The notes beneath the pieces were generated by a model. It was not told the DNA's origin. It did not search any database and saw only the letters and a program-made list of their open reading frames with translations. Positions 8,811 to 18,050 of a DNA stretch of 64,000 bases are shown here, piece after piece. The stretch's first letter is position 1; the number at the start of each line of letters is the position of its first letter. Position numbers and translations under genes: made by a program. Origin of the DNA: Roseovarius spongiae (lineage in GTDB: Bacteria; Pseudomonadota; Alphaproteobacteria; Rhodobacterales; Rhodobacteraceae); assembly GCF_003651245.1 (NCBI RefSeq), contig NZ_RAPE01000001.1:682001-746000 (forward strand), written 5' to 3'.

Positions 8811-9608
8811 ATGAATCGTTTACTGATTGCAGCGCTGACAGGGACGGCCGTTGCCGCCGCCCTGGCCGCACCGGTTTCGGCGTCGACCTACAACATCACC
8901 ATTCAGGGCACCGACGCCATCTTCCTGGCGGGCCGCACCGATCTGACCATCCCGGACCCGTCGGCGCCATGGGGCGACAACAATCCGGCGACCGATGACG
9001 GAATGCTGCGCCATGGCAACTCGACGCCCGAGGAGGCCAAGGAGACGCTTCCGCCCTCTCTTGGCGTGGCGGGCGGCGATATCGTCCGCGTGCTCGATCC
9101 GGTCTCGGGCGGGATCAACTTCTTCAACGGCAACCTGAACGGCTTCTTCGGCCCGGAAGGAAATTCGAGCCTGACCAGTTCGACGATCGCGGGTTTCGGC
9201 GGCATTTCCGGCTACAAGGGCACTCAGGGCGCTCTGGTGGGCGTGTTTCTGGACGGCAGCATCCCCTCGGGCGGCCCGATGCCCACGACGCTCGACTTTG
9301 CGGTGGTGGGAACAGACTTCGCCTCGCTCAGCCCGGGTCTCGGGCAGGTCTTCTTCATCGGGGACGGGCAGACCTCAGGCGGTGTCTTTCATGAGTTCGT
9401 GGCGCCGACCGGGGCGACTCGCGTTTTCTTCGGTGTGCCCGACGCTTTCGCCTTCAACGGCGTCCCCGGCGCCTATGACGACAACGACGGCAGCTACAAG
9501 ATCCGCGTCGGCATCAACGCGATCCCGACGATCCCGCTGCCGGCGGGGGCGTTGCTGCTGATTTCCGCGTTGGGCGCATTCGGCCTGATCGGACGGCGCC
9601 GGGCCTGA
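8811..9608 (+). CDS. VPLPA-CTERM sorting domain-containing secreted protein
   Basis: This 265-residue protein has a Sec signal peptide (residues 1-24, ending APVSA). A glycine- and aspartate-rich extracellular body follows. The C-terminus IPLPAGALLLISALGAFGLIGRRRA has the proline motif, membrane helix and basic tail of VPLPA-CTERM proteins, substrates of XrtD-type exosortases in Rhodobacterales. It is expected to be exported, cleaved at the C-terminal signal and placed on the cell surface or in the matrix. No exosortase is in this window, so the enzyme must be elsewhere. Confidence 0.88.
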   Translation: MNRLLIAALTGTAVAAALAAPVSASTYNITIQGTDAIFLAGRTDLTIPDPSAPWGDNNPATDDGMLRHGNSTPEEAKETLPPSLGVAGGDIVRVLDPVSGGINFFNGNLNGFFGPEGNSSLTSSTIAGFGGISGYKGTQGALVGVFLDGSIPSGGPMPTTLDFAVVGTDFASLSPGLGQVFFIGDGQTSGGVFHEFVAPTGATRVFFGVPDAFAFNGVPGAYDDNDGSYKIRVGINAIPTIPLPAGALLLISALGAFGLIGRRRA

Positions 9609-9634
9609 GCGCGACGGGTCGTCATGTCCGAGGT

Positions 9635-9661
9635 CGCCGGTTCCCTCCCTGGGGTCCGGCG
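9635..9661. terminator. Hairpin between the convergent VPLPA-CTERM gene and ptsP
   Basis: CGCCGG at 9635-9640 pairs with CCGGCG at 9656-9661 around a 15-base loop that can itself pair CCC with GGG. It fills the 55-bp gap between convergent genes and could serve both strands. There is no T-run on either side. Confidence 0.35.
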
Positions 9662-9663
9662 TC

Positions 9664-11907
9664 TCAGAATTTTCCGCGCAGGTATTCCATCACCGCCCCG
9701 CGCACCGACTGATCGCCCCGCGCTGTCGCCTCTTCGATGATGCGGTTCAGTTCGCGCAGGTCGGTGCGGCGCAGGATCGACTTGACCGGCCCGATGGAGG
9801 CCGGGCGCATCGACAGGTTGCGCAGTCCGATCGCGGCGAGGCAGGCCGCCTCGACCGGGCGCCCCGCGTCCTCGCCGCAGAAGCCAAGCGGTGTGCCCGA
9901 CGCCTCGCAGCGCGCGACGATGCTGCGCAGAAAGGTCAGGAAACTGACGTTGAGCGTGTCGTAGCGGCGGCGCACGCGCTCGTTCTCGCGGTCGGCGGCG
10001 AAGAAGAACTGCTTGAGGTCGTTGCCGCCGATCGACAGGAAATCCACGTTCTCGTAAAAGCTGTCCGGCGCGAAGGCGAGGCTCGGCGTCTCGAGCATCG
10101 CCCCCAGCTCGAGCGTTTCGGGCAGCGGGTGGCCGAGGATGCGCTCGCGCGCCAGCGCCTTGTCCATCTCGGCGCGCGCGGCGTCGTATTCCGCCCGCTG
10201 CGCCACGAATGGGAACATCACCGAAAGCGGCCGGCCCGCCGCGCCGCGGATAAGCGCCTGAAGCTGCATCCGCATCACCCCCGGCTTGTCGAGGCCGACG
10301 CGCACCGCCCGCCAGCCCATCGCCGGGTTCGGCTCGTCCGTGGGCTTCATGTAGGCCAGAACCTTGTCCGACCCGATGTCGAGCGTGCGGAACACCACGC
10401 GCCGCCCGCCCGCGGCGTCCATGACGCGGGCGTAAAGCTCGCTCAGTTCGGCGCGTTTGGGCATGTGGCTGCGGATGAGGAACTGCAATTCCGTGCGGAA
10501 GAGCCCAACGCCCTCGGCGCCCGAACCCTCAAGGCTCGGCAAATCGGCCATCAGCCCCGCGTTCATGGTGAGCGAGATCGTCCGCCCGCACAGCGTCTTC
10601 GCCGGCTTGTCGCGGATCGAGGCATAGCGTTCCTGCGCCTTGGCCTGCATCGCCATCTTGTCGCGGAAGGCGGCGGCGATCGTGTCGCCCGGCCGCAGGT
10701 GCACGACGCCCTGGTCGCCGTCGACGAGGATCGGATCGCCGTTCAGCGCCTCCGTCGTGATGCGCCGCGCGTGGATCACCAGCGGGATCGCCAGCGCGCG
10801 CGCGACGATCGTGGCGTGAGAGCCAACCGCCCCCTCCTCGAGCACGATTCCCCGCAGCCGGCGCCCGTAGTCCAGGAGCTCGGCCGGCCCGATGTTGCGC
10901 GCGATCAGGATCGGATCGGTCGGCATGTCGACGCCGGCCTCGTTCCCCTGTCCGGTCAGGATGCGCAGCAGGCGGTTGGAAAGATCGTCGAGATCGTCCA
11001 GCCGGTGCCGCAGGTAGGCGTCGCTGACCTGGCTCATGCGGGCGCGCGCGGTCGATTGCTCTTTCTCGACGGCGGCCTCCGCGCTCAGGCCAAGCTGGAT
11101 GTCTTCCTCCATCCGCCGCATCCAGCCCTTGGAGTTGGCGAACATGCGATAGGCCTCGAGCACCTCGAGCTGTTCCTTGTCGCCGCTGCGCGCGAAGCTC
11201 AGCATGCGGTCGACGCCGACGCGCAACTCCTCGACCGCGGCGTTCAGGCGCGCGATCTCCTGGTCGGGGTCCTCGGCGATAAGGTTGGTGACGACGACGC
11301 GCGGCTCATGCAGCCAGACATGGCCGCGCGCCGCGCCCTCCTGCGCGGTGGCCCCGCGGATGAGCACCGATTGCTGATGACGCGCCGACATCGCCGCGCC
11401 TTCGCCGACGAAGGCGCCCAGTTCGGCCATCTCGGCCAGCACCATCGCCACGACCTCGACGGCATAGACCTCTTCCTCGGAAAAATGGCGCGCCTCGCGC
11501 GATTGCACGACCAGCACGCCGAGCTTCTCGCCAAGCCGCTGCACCGGCACCCCCATGAACGAGGAATAGGCCTCTTCCCCGGTCTCGGCCATGTAGCGGA
11601 AACCGCGGGTCGCCGGCGCGTTGTCGGTGTTGAGCGCCCGCCCCGTGCGCGCCACGCGCCCGACCAGCCCTTCGCCCAGCTTCATCCGCGTCTTGTGGAC
11701 GGCGTCCGGGTTCAGCCCCTCGGTCGCGCAGAGCTCAAGCGTGTCCTCGTCGCGAAAGAGGTAGATCGAGCACACCTCGGTGCGCATTTCCTCGGCGATG
11801 AGCCGGGTGATCTGATCGAGCCGCGTCTGCCCGCCCGCGTCCTCGGCCAGCACGGCGCGCAAACGGCCCAGCATCTGGCGGCTGTCGGTCTGGAATGTCT
11901 CGCTCAT
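9664..11907 (-). CDS. ptsP: Phosphoenolpyruvate-protein phosphotransferase EI-Ntr
   Basis: PtsP takes phosphate from phosphoenolpyruvate and starts the nitrogen-related PTS relay to NPr and EIIA-Ntr. In 747 residues it shows an N-terminal GAF domain (about 10-165), an HPr-interacting helical region, the phosphohistidine loop GAVGSHATIVARALAIP with His near 364, and a TIM-barrel PEP domain with LGFCGEDAGRP near the C-terminus holding the active cysteine. I start at the ATG giving MSETFQ (11907); the frame is open 14 codons further. It lies 57 bp behind lysC on the same strand, an arrangement I recognise from Rhodobacterales. Confidence 0.96.
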   Translation of the reverse strand: MSETFQTDSRQMLGRLRAVLAEDAGGQTRLDQITRLIAEEMRTEVCSIYLFRDEDTLELCATEGLNPDAVHKTRMKLGEGLVGRVARTGRALNTDNAPATRGFRYMAETGEEAYSSFMGVPVQRLGEKLGVLVVQSREARHFSEEEVYAVEVVAMVLAEMAELGAFVGEGAAMSARHQQSVLIRGATAQEGAARGHVWLHEPRVVVTNLIAEDPDQEIARLNAAVEELRVGVDRMLSFARSGDKEQLEVLEAYRMFANSKGWMRRMEEDIQLGLSAEAAVEKEQSTARARMSQVSDAYLRHRLDDLDDLSNRLLRILTGQGNEAGVDMPTDPILIARNIGPAELLDYGRRLRGIVLEEGAVGSHATIVARALAIPLVIHARRITTEALNGDPILVDGDQGVVHLRPGDTIAAAFRDKMAMQAKAQERYASIRDKPAKTLCGRTISLTMNAGLMADLPSLEGSGAEGVGLFRTELQFLIRSHMPKRAELSELYARVMDAAGGRRVVFRTLDIGSDKVLAYMKPTDEPNPAMGWRAVRVGLDKPGVMRMQLQALIRGAAGRPLSVMFPFVAQRAEYDAARAEMDKALARERILGHPLPETLELGAMLETPSLAFAPDSFYENVDFLSIGGNDLKQFFFAADRENERVRRRYDTLNVSFLTFLRSIVARCEASGTPLGFCGEDAGRPVEAACLAAIGLRNLSMRPASIGPVKSILRRTDLRELNRIIEEATARGDQSVRGAVMEYLRGKF

Positions 11908-11964
11908 CTCGCCATCATTCCCCGGCCCATTCGCAGCGGCCCGGACCAAGGCGGCCCCGCGCGG

Positions 11965-13203
11965 TCAGGCCGCCTTGTCCAGCCCGAAGGCATCATGCAG
12001 CGCATGCACGGCGAGTTCCATGTATTTCCGGTCGATCAGCACCGAAATCTTGATCTCGGAGGTTGAAATGACCTTGATGTTCACGCCCTCGTCCCTGAGC
12101 GTGCGGAACATCTGCGCGGCGACGCCGGACTGGCTGCGCATGCCGATCCCGACGGCGGAAACCTTGGCCACGTCAGTGTCCGCGACCAGGTCGTGATAGT
12201 TGATCTCGCCCCGCTCGGCCGCGTCCTGGAGCGCCTTCTCGGCGCGTTTGACCTGCTCGGTGGGGCAGGAAAAGGTCATGTCGGTGCGTCCGTCTTCCGA
12301 GATGTTCTGCACGATCATGTCGACATTGACCCCCGCCTCCGAGAGCGGGCCGAAGATGGCCGCCGCGATGCCGGGGCGGTCGGCGACCGAGATGAGCGTC
12401 ATCTTGGCCTCGTCCCGGCTGTAGGCGATTCCCGATACGACGTTGGATTCCATGATTTCCTCCTCGGCGCAGACGAGCGTGCCCGCGTCGTCCGACGGTT
12501 CCTCGAAACTGCTGAGCACGCGCAGCTTCACATTATAGCGCATGGCGAGCTCGACGGAACGGGTTTGCAGCACCTTGGCCCCGAGGCTGGACAATTCCAG
12601 CATCTCCTCGAAGGCGATCCGGTCCATCTTGCGCGCCTTGGACGCGATGCGCGGATCGGTCGTGTAGACCCCGTCCACGTCGGTGTAGATGTCGCAACGC
12701 TCCGCTTCGAACGCGGCGGCGAAGGCCACCGCGGTCGTGTCCGAACCGCCCCGCCCGAGCGTGGTGATCCGGCCCTCCGGGCTGACCCCTTGAAAGCCCG
12801 CGACCACGGCCACGCGCATACCCTCGGCGAACTTGGCGTTGATGTTGTCGGTCGGAATTTCCTCGATCCGCGCGGCGGAATGGGCCGAGTTGGTGCGTAG
12901 CGGCACCTGCCAGCCCTGCCAGCTGCGCGCCGGCACGTCCATCTGCTGCAAGGTCAGCGCCATCAGCCCGGCGGTCACGTTCTCGCCCGAGGACACCACG
13001 GAGTCGTATTCGCGCGCATCGTAAAGCGGGGCGATCTCGTTCACCCAGCCGACCAGTTCGTTTGTCCGGCCGGACATGGCCGAAACGATGACGATCACGT
13101 CGTAGCCCTTGGCCACCTCCACGCCTATGCGCTTGGCCACGCGGCGGATGCGGTCGAGATTGGCAACCGAGGTGCCGCCGAATTTCATCACGAGAACGGG
13201 CAT
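11965..13203 (-). CDS. lysC: Aspartate kinase
   Basis: LysC phosphorylates aspartate, the first step toward lysine, threonine and methionine. The 412-residue length matches alphaproteobacterial enzymes. KFGGTSVAN is at residues 7-15, the kinase motif LGRGGSDTTAVAFAAA lies near 165-180, and the C-terminal third has two ACT domains that normally mediate feedback by lysine or threonine. The ATG follows a GGGACAGGACG ribosome site. It probably shares a transcript with ptsP. Confidence 0.97.
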   Translation of the reverse strand: MPVLVMKFGGTSVANLDRIRRVAKRIGVEVAKGYDVIVIVSAMSGRTNELVGWVNEIAPLYDAREYDSVVSSGENVTAGLMALTLQQMDVPARSWQGWQVPLRTNSAHSAARIEEIPTDNINAKFAEGMRVAVVAGFQGVSPEGRITTLGRGGSDTTAVAFAAAFEAERCDIYTDVDGVYTTDPRIASKARKMDRIAFEEMLELSSLGAKVLQTRSVELAMRYNVKLRVLSSFEEPSDDAGTLVCAEEEIMESNVVSGIAYSRDEAKMTLISVADRPGIAAAIFGPLSEAGVNVDMIVQNISEDGRTDMTFSCPTEQVKRAEKALQDAAERGEINYHDLVADTDVAKVSAVGIGMRSQSGVAAQMFRTLRDEGVNIKVISTSEIKISVLIDRKYMELAVHALHDAFGLDKAA

Positions 13204-13314
13204 CGTCCTGTCCCTTGCAGGTCTGTCGCGCGGGGTTTACGCGCGCGGGCCGGCGAGGGCAAGCGCCGGCTCTCGCGTGGGGGCGGAATGTCCGTCGCGC
13301 CGGGCGGGCGACGG

Positions 13315-14109
13315 CTATCCCTCGCGGATCGGATTGCCTTGCAGGTAGCTCGCGTAAGGCGCCTGGACGAGCCAGCCGGCATCGACCGGCAGGGTGACGC
13401 CGGTGATCGCCGCCGCGCGCCCGGAGCAGAGGAACTCCGCCGCCTCGGCCACCTCCTCGGGCTTGACGAAGGCGCGCAGCGCCGTGGTGGCGAGGATCGC
13501 CTCGGGGTTCCTCTCGCCTGCCGCGATCTTCGCCTTCAGCCCGTCGGAGATGGTGTAACCGGGCGCAACCGCGTTGACGCGCACCCCGTGCGGCCCCAGC
13601 TCGGCGGCGAGCATCTGCGTCAGCGCAAGCACCGCGTGCTTGCCCGGCGTGTAGGCGGGCAGGGACAAGGGCGCAAAGGATGCGAGCGAGCCGACGTTCA
13701 GGATCGCGCCGCGCCCCTCGTCGCGCATCATCCGGCCGAACGCCTGGCAGGCCAGCAGCGTGCCGCGGTAATTCGTCCGCCAGAGCGCCTCGTCCTCCTC
13801 GAGATCCTGGTCGAGCACACGGGTCCCGCTTTGCAGGACGCCGCCGCTGTTGACGAGGACATCCGCCGGGCCGAAGGCCTCGCGCGCCGCTCCGGCCAGC
13901 GCCTCCACCGATGCCGGATCGGCGAGGTCGGTCGCGACGAATCGCGCATCGCCCCCGGCCTCCCTGCAGGCTTCGGCCACCGCCGCGCCGCGCTCCGCGT
14001 TGCGCCCGGACACGATCACCCCTGCGCCGTCGCGGGCAAAGCGCAGCGCGATCGCCCGTCCGATCCCCGAGGTCGCCCCCGTGACAACGACCGCCCGCCG
14101 CGCGCTCAT
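13315..14109 (-). CDS. SDR family oxidoreductase
   Basis: A 264-residue NAD(P)-dependent short-chain dehydrogenase. The cofactor loop VTGATSGIG is at the N-terminus. LVNSGG replaces the usual NNAG, serine lies in NVGSLAS, and the catalytic pair is in YTPGKHA. The start overlaps the stop of the AroE-like gene (ATGA at 14106-14109). It is therefore the third gene of a leftward operon after the hydroxyacid dehydrogenase and the AroE-like enzyme. It probably oxidises or reduces a hydroxyl in the pathway of the 13-25 kb cluster; the substrate is unknown. Confidence 0.88.
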   Translation of the reverse strand: MSARRAVVVTGATSGIGRAIALRFARDGAGVIVSGRNAERGAAVAEACREAGGDARFVATDLADPASVEALAGAAREAFGPADVLVNSGGVLQSGTRVLDQDLEEDEALWRTNYRGTLLACQAFGRMMRDEGRGAILNVGSLASFAPLSLPAYTPGKHAVLALTQMLAAELGPHGVRVNAVAPGYTISDGLKAKIAAGERNPEAILATTALRAFVKPEEVAEAAEFLCSGRAAAITGVTLPVDAGWLVQAPYASYLQGNPIREG

Positions 14110-14912
14110 GGTTTCGGCCCGTTCAGAACGCCGAGACAGTCGCGCATCGCGGCCATCTGGCAATCCATCATCGGCTGGCCGTATTGCACCCGGCAGCCCA
14201 GTTCCGCTGCGTATTTCAGCAGCGGGGTTTCGCGCGGGTCCATGATGATGTCCACCACCGTCATCCCGGCGCGCAGCCCTTCGATGTCAAGCGGGTAAGG
14301 ATCGTCCGCGCGCAACCCCATCGGCGTGGCGTTGATGGCGATCTCGCACCCCCTCGGGTCGGGCGGGCCGGGGCTGACGTCACACTCGGGAAAGGCCTGC
14401 GCGACAAGCCCGGCCAGCGTTTCGGCGCGCGCCGGGTCGATGTCGCTGATGGTGACCGCGCCCGCCCCCGCCTCGGCCAGGCAATAGGCGAGCGACGCGC
14501 CCGCCCCGCCCGCGCCGACCTGAAGGACGCTCTGTCCACGCACGCTGATGCCGGCCTGCGCCAGTCCGTCCATGAACCCGACACCGTCGAAATTGTCCGC
14601 GTGCCAGCGCCCGTCGGCCCCGCGAATCACCGTGTTGGCCGCGCCCACCCGTTCGGCGCGCGGATGCGCGGTAGCGCATTTCTGATAGGCGCGCTGCTTG
14701 AACGGGACCGAGATCACCATCCCGCGCAGGTTCTCCATCGCGCTCAGGCCGGCCCAGAGCGTGTCGAAATGCTCGGGCTTGCAGGTGACGGGGACCATCA
14801 GGCTGTCGAGCCCCTCTTGCTCCATCAGCGCATTGAACATGCCAGGTGACTTGGCGTGGCCGACCGGGTGGGCCAGCATCGCGAACACATCCGCCTTTCC
14901 GCTTCCGCGCAT
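14106..14912 (-). CDS. Shikimate dehydrogenase family protein (catabolic AroE-like paralogue)
   Basis: The 268-residue protein has the AroE fold: an N-terminal substrate lobe (AHPVGHAKSPGMFNALM), the catalytic lysine in VPFKQ, the paired aspartate in NFDGVGF where NTD is usual, and the NADP loop GAGGAGASLAYCLAEAG. Keeping Lys and Asp argues for an active dehydrogenase on a shikimate- or quinate-like hydroxyacid. The first serine of the usual HSxSP motif is alanine here. Its place in a regulated catabolic operon suggests a role other than aromatic biosynthesis, but that is inference. Confidence 0.82.
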   Translation of the reverse strand: MRGSGKADVFAMLAHPVGHAKSPGMFNALMEQEGLDSLMVPVTCKPEHFDTLWAGLSAMENLRGMVISVPFKQRAYQKCATAHPRAERVGAANTVIRGADGRWHADNFDGVGFMDGLAQAGISVRGQSVLQVGAGGAGASLAYCLAEAGAGAVTISDIDPARAETLAGLVAQAFPECDVSPGPPDPRGCEIAINATPMGLRADDPYPLDIEGLRAGMTVVDIIMDPRETPLLKYAAELGCRVQYGQPMMDCQMAAMRDCLGVLNGPKP

Positions 14913-14933
14913 GATCCCGCTCCTTTTCCCGCG

Positions 14934-15809
14934 TTATCCGATGGAATGATTCGCCAGCCGCTCGAGCGCGCGCACGAGGCCGGAATGGTCCGCATCCGAT
15001 TCGCCCTGCGCCGCGCAGGCGTTCATCAGCTCCTGCGCGGTGGCGGTGTTGGGCAGCGCCACCTTCAGGCTGCGCGCGCTCTGCAACGCAAGGTTCAGGT
15101 CCTTCTGGTGCAGCCCGATACGGAAACCCGGTTCGAACGTCCGCTTGATCATTCGCTCGCCATGCACCTCGAGGATCTTCGACGACGCGAACCCGCCCAT
15201 CAGCGCATCGCGGACCTTCGCCGGATCGCAGCCCGCCTTGCTGGCGAAGACCAGCGCCTCGCTCACCGCCTCGATATTGAGCGCGACGATGATCTGGTTG
15301 GCGATCTTGCAGGTCTGCCCCGCGCCGGCGTTCTCGCCCACGAGCGTGATGTTCTTGCCCATCGTCTCGAACAGCGGCTTCGCGCGCTCGAACGCCGCCT
15401 GCGCGCCCCCGCACATGATGGTGAGCGTCGCGTTCTTCGCGCCGACCTCGCCGCCCGACACCGGCGCGTCGACCCAATCGACGCCCTTGTCGGCAAAGGC
15501 CTGCGCCATCTGCGCGGTCTCGATCGGGCTGATCGAACTCATGTCGATCATCAGCTTGCCGCTGTCCATGCCCGCCAGCACGCCGTTCTCGCCCATCAGC
15601 ACCCGCTCCACGTCGGGCGTGTCCGGCAGGATGGTGATGACGACCTCGGCCTTGGCCGCCACCTCGGCGGGGGTGTCGAGCACCTCGGCCTCGATCCCCT
15701 CCGGCAGGGGCGAGCGGTTGAGCGTGGTGATGATCTGGTGTCCCGAGTCTTGCAGGTTGCGCGCCATCGGGGCGCCCATGACGCCCAGTCCGATGAATCC
15801 GATCCGCAT
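14934..15809 (-). CDS. NAD(P)-dependent beta-hydroxyacid dehydrogenase (GarR/3-hydroxyisobutyrate dehydrogenase family)
   Basis: A 291-residue enzyme starting MRIGFIGLGVMGAPMARNL, the family's nucleotide-binding signature. The substrate motif DAPVSGGEVGAKNATLTIMCGG lies near 118-140, and the catalytic-lysine helix GAGQTCKIANQIIV near 163-180. The family reduces tartronate semialdehyde or oxidises 3-hydroxyisobutyrate and similar acids. The ATG at 15809 has GGAGAAAAG just upstream; the frame runs on to 15890 without a better start. It is the first gene of the leftward operon and faces an aldolase gene across a shared operator. Confidence 0.9.
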   Translation of the reverse strand: MRIGFIGLGVMGAPMARNLQDSGHQIITTLNRSPLPEGIEAEVLDTPAEVAAKAEVVITILPDTPDVERVLMGENGVLAGMDSGKLMIDMSSISPIETAQMAQAFADKGVDWVDAPVSGGEVGAKNATLTIMCGGAQAAFERAKPLFETMGKNITLVGENAGAGQTCKIANQIIVALNIEAVSEALVFASKAGCDPAKVRDALMGGFASSKILEVHGERMIKRTFEPGFRIGLHQKDLNLALQSARSLKVALPNTATAQELMNACAAQGESDADHSGLVRALERLANHSIG

Positions 15810-15884
15810 ATCTTTTCTCCTTATCCTCGCGCCAGTCGGCCGCGCGACGGCGCAGTGGCGACAAATCAACTCTGGACAAACAAA

Positions 15885-15902
15885 TATCATACATCATACG
15901 AA
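15885..15902 (-). promoter_or_regulatory. Putative GntR operator, copy 1 (divergent promoter)
   Basis: TATCATACATCATACGAA on the plus strand is identical, over 18 bases, to the reverse complement of 23168-23185. It contains two direct copies of ATCATAC in register (7-bp period). It lies between the divergent starts at 15809 and 15948. The nearby FadR-type GntR gene at 22190-22984 is the obvious candidate binder, because both exact copies flank metabolic genes of the same cluster. Confidence 0.6.
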
Positions 15903-15947
15903 TTCAACCAGACTGTAATCAACGACCGGCGCAAATCGGGGGGAATC

Positions 15948-16715
15948 ATGCAGGAACGACGCAATTCGGTGAAAGAGGCGCTGGCGCAGGGTCAGACCCA
16001 GCTCGGCCTCTGGTGTTCGCTCGGCTCGGCGCTGGTGACCGAGGTGATGGCCGGGTCGGGCTGCGACTGGCTGCTGATCGACGCAGAGCACAGCCCCAAC
16101 GACCTTCTCAGCGTGGTCGCGCAATTGCAGGCCGTGGGCGCCGATGACGTGGAGGCCTGCGTGCGCCTGCCCGAGGACAACCCGACGCTGGTCAAGCAGT
16201 TCATGGACGCCGGCGCGCGCAGCCTGATGATCCCCAACGTGAAGACCGCCGAACAGGCCCGCCAGATCGTCGCGAGCGCGCGCTACGCGCCCGAGGGCGT
16301 CCGCGGCTTCTCGGTCGGGCACCGGGCCAACCGGTTCGGGCGGGTCAAGGATTATCACGCCAACGCGCCGCGCAACCAGATGCTGATCCTCCAGATCGAA
16401 TGCAAGGAAGGCGTCGCCAACGCGTCCCAGATCGCCGCGGTCGAGGGCGTCGACGTGCTCTTCGTCGGTCCCGGCGATCTTTCGACCAACATGGGCGCGA
16501 TGCACAATGCGGGCGCCGACCACGTGCAGCAGGCGATCGGAAGCGTGCTGAAAGCCGCGCAGGACGCAGGCAAGGCCGCCGGGATCCTCGCGCCCATGCA
16601 GGCGGATGCGGAGCGTTACATCGCGGATGGCTTCACCTTCGTCGCGGTGGGCGCCGATCTCGGGCTGGTCGCGCGCGGCTCTGACGCGCTGATCGCGCAT
16701 TTCCGCAAGGGCTGA
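15948..16715 (+). CDS. HpcH/HpaI family aldolase
   Basis: A 255-residue class II aldolase of the 2-oxo-3-deoxyglucarate/4-hydroxy-2-oxo-acid family. It cleaves 4-hydroxy-2-oxo acids to pyruvate plus an aldehyde. Family landmarks are LLIDAEHSPND (base histidine), GARSLMIPNVKTAEQA, the metal glutamate in LILQIECKEGV and the metal aspartate in FVGPGDLSTNMG. The start MQERRNSVKEAL follows GGGGGGAA; the open frame upstream crosses the divergent promoter and is not coding. An FAD oxidoreductase follows at once, which suggests that a 4-hydroxy amino acid is oxidised to the aldolase substrate. Confidence 0.9.
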   Translation: MQERRNSVKEALAQGQTQLGLWCSLGSALVTEVMAGSGCDWLLIDAEHSPNDLLSVVAQLQAVGADDVEACVRLPEDNPTLVKQFMDAGARSLMIPNVKTAEQARQIVASARYAPEGVRGFSVGHRANRFGRVKDYHANAPRNQMLILQIECKEGVANASQIAAVEGVDVLFVGPGDLSTNMGAMHNAGADHVQQAIGSVLKAAQDAGKAAGILAPMQADAERYIADGFTFVAVGADLGLVARGSDALIAHFRKG

Positions 16716-16767
16716 ACGTGGCGAATCGTCGCAGAGGCGCCCCGGCGGGCATGGGAAAGGAATGATC

Positions 16768-17982
16768 ATGGCGATCCCGGCATACAAACCCCCGCGCGCC
16801 AACCGCTACGACGTTGTCATCGTCGGCGGCGCGGTGATCGGGTCGTCCATCGCCTACTGGCTGACCGACGCGGGTTTCGACGGCGCGATCCTCGTGGTCG
16901 AGCGGGACAGTTCCTATGAATTCTCCTCGACCGCGCTCAGCACCAGCGCCATCCGGCAGCAGTATTCCAACCCGATCAATATTCGCATCAGCCAGTTCGG
17001 GGTCGAGTTCATCGAAACCTTCCGCGACCGCATGCGCCCCTTTTACGAGGGCGAGGCCGCGCCCGATCTCGGCTTTCGCGAACACGGCTACCTCTACTGC
17101 ATCCCCCCCGAAGGGGTCGAGGCGGCCCGCGCGCGGGTGGACCTGCAACGCGCGCATGGCGCGCATACCGTCTTTCTCGAGCCCGGCCCGCTGAAGGACC
17201 GCTTTCCCTGGCTCAATGTCGACGACCTCGGCGGCGGCTCATGGGGGGCGCGGGCCGAAGGGTGGTTCGATTCGGTCGGGCTGATGAACGGATTCCGCCG
17301 CGCCGCGCGCCGTAACGGCGCGGAATATATCGACAATCAGGTCACGGCGCTGACCCGCGACGGCGACCGCGTGACCTCCGTCACCCTCGCCACCGGCGAG
17401 GTGGTGGAGTGCGGCGTCGTGGTCAACGCCGCCGGGCCGCGCGCCGCCCGCGTCGCGGACATGGCCGGCCTCTCCATCCCCGTGGAGCCGCGCAAGAGGC
17501 ACAGTTTCGTCTTCGCCAGCGCGACGCCGATTCCGGGACGCATGCCCAACGTCATCGATCCCGTCGGCGCCTTCGTGCGCCCCGAACATGACCTGTTCCT
17601 GACCGGCAACACGCCCACCCCGGACGGCCCCGCCGACACCGAGGATTTCGAGACCAAGCATGACGAGTTCGAAGACTACATCTGGCCCGCGCTCTATAAC
17701 CGCATCCCGCAGTTCGACGCGCTCAAGGTGCGCCAGTTCTGGACCGGGCATTACGCCTACAACACGCTCGATCACAACGCCATCGTCGGCTTTCACCCCG
17801 AAGTGGGCAACTTCGTCTTCGCCAACGGTTTTTCCGGGCACGGCCTGCAACAGTCCCCGGCGGTCGGGCGCGGCGTGGCCGAACTGATCGTGCACGGAAG
17901 CTACCGGACGCTGGACCTTACGCCGCTCGGCTTTGATCGCATCGTGAGGAACGAGCCGTTTCTCGAGGAAGCGGTAATATGA
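16768..17982 (+). CDS. NAD(P)/FAD-dependent oxidoreductase (DadA/sarcosine oxidase-like)
   Basis: A 404-residue flavoprotein with the ADP-binding motif VVIVGGAVIGSSIAYWL at residues 12-28, an FAD-contact segment STSAIRQQYSNP, and a C-terminal FANGFSGHGLQQSPAVGR typical of D-amino-acid dehydrogenases and sarcosine-oxidase beta-type enzymes. GGGAAAGG sits seven bases before the ATG at 16768 but only one base before the ATG at 16762, so I start at 16768. It is coupled to the aldolase upstream and the amino-acid-type transporter downstream, and probably oxidises an amine to a 2-oxo acid. Confidence 0.88.
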   Translation: MAIPAYKPPRANRYDVVIVGGAVIGSSIAYWLTDAGFDGAILVVERDSSYEFSSTALSTSAIRQQYSNPINIRISQFGVEFIETFRDRMRPFYEGEAAPDLGFREHGYLYCIPPEGVEAARARVDLQRAHGAHTVFLEPGPLKDRFPWLNVDDLGGGSWGARAEGWFDSVGLMNGFRRAARRNGAEYIDNQVTALTRDGDRVTSVTLATGEVVECGVVVNAAGPRAARVADMAGLSIPVEPRKRHSFVFASATPIPGRMPNVIDPVGAFVRPEHDLFLTGNTPTPDGPADTEDFETKHDEFEDYIWPALYNRIPQFDALKVRQFWTGHYAYNTLDHNAIVGFHPEVGNFVFANGFSGHGLQQSPAVGRGVAELIVHGSYRTLDLTPLGFDRIVRNEPFLEEAVI

Positions 17983-17999
17983 ACATTTGCAGGTGAACT

Positions 18000-18015
18000 T
18001 GTAATATGTATGATA
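18000..18015 (+). promoter_or_regulatory. Putative GntR operator, copy 3 (weaker)
   Basis: TGTAATATGTATGATA matches 13 of 16 positions of the operator core CGTATGATGTATGATA seen at 15885 and 23170, and keeps the whole right half. It lies 36 bp before the binding-protein start at 18051, so it may give the transporter its own controlled promoter. Confidence 0.42.
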
Positions 18016-18050
18016 AGATGAAACCGGGCCATAGCAGAGGAGGAGATTGC

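Noticed and set aside
10129..12066. 645-codon plus-strand frame opposite ptsP
   Set aside because: It is a shadow frame rich in His, Arg and Ala; the minus strand encodes a full EI-Ntr protein.
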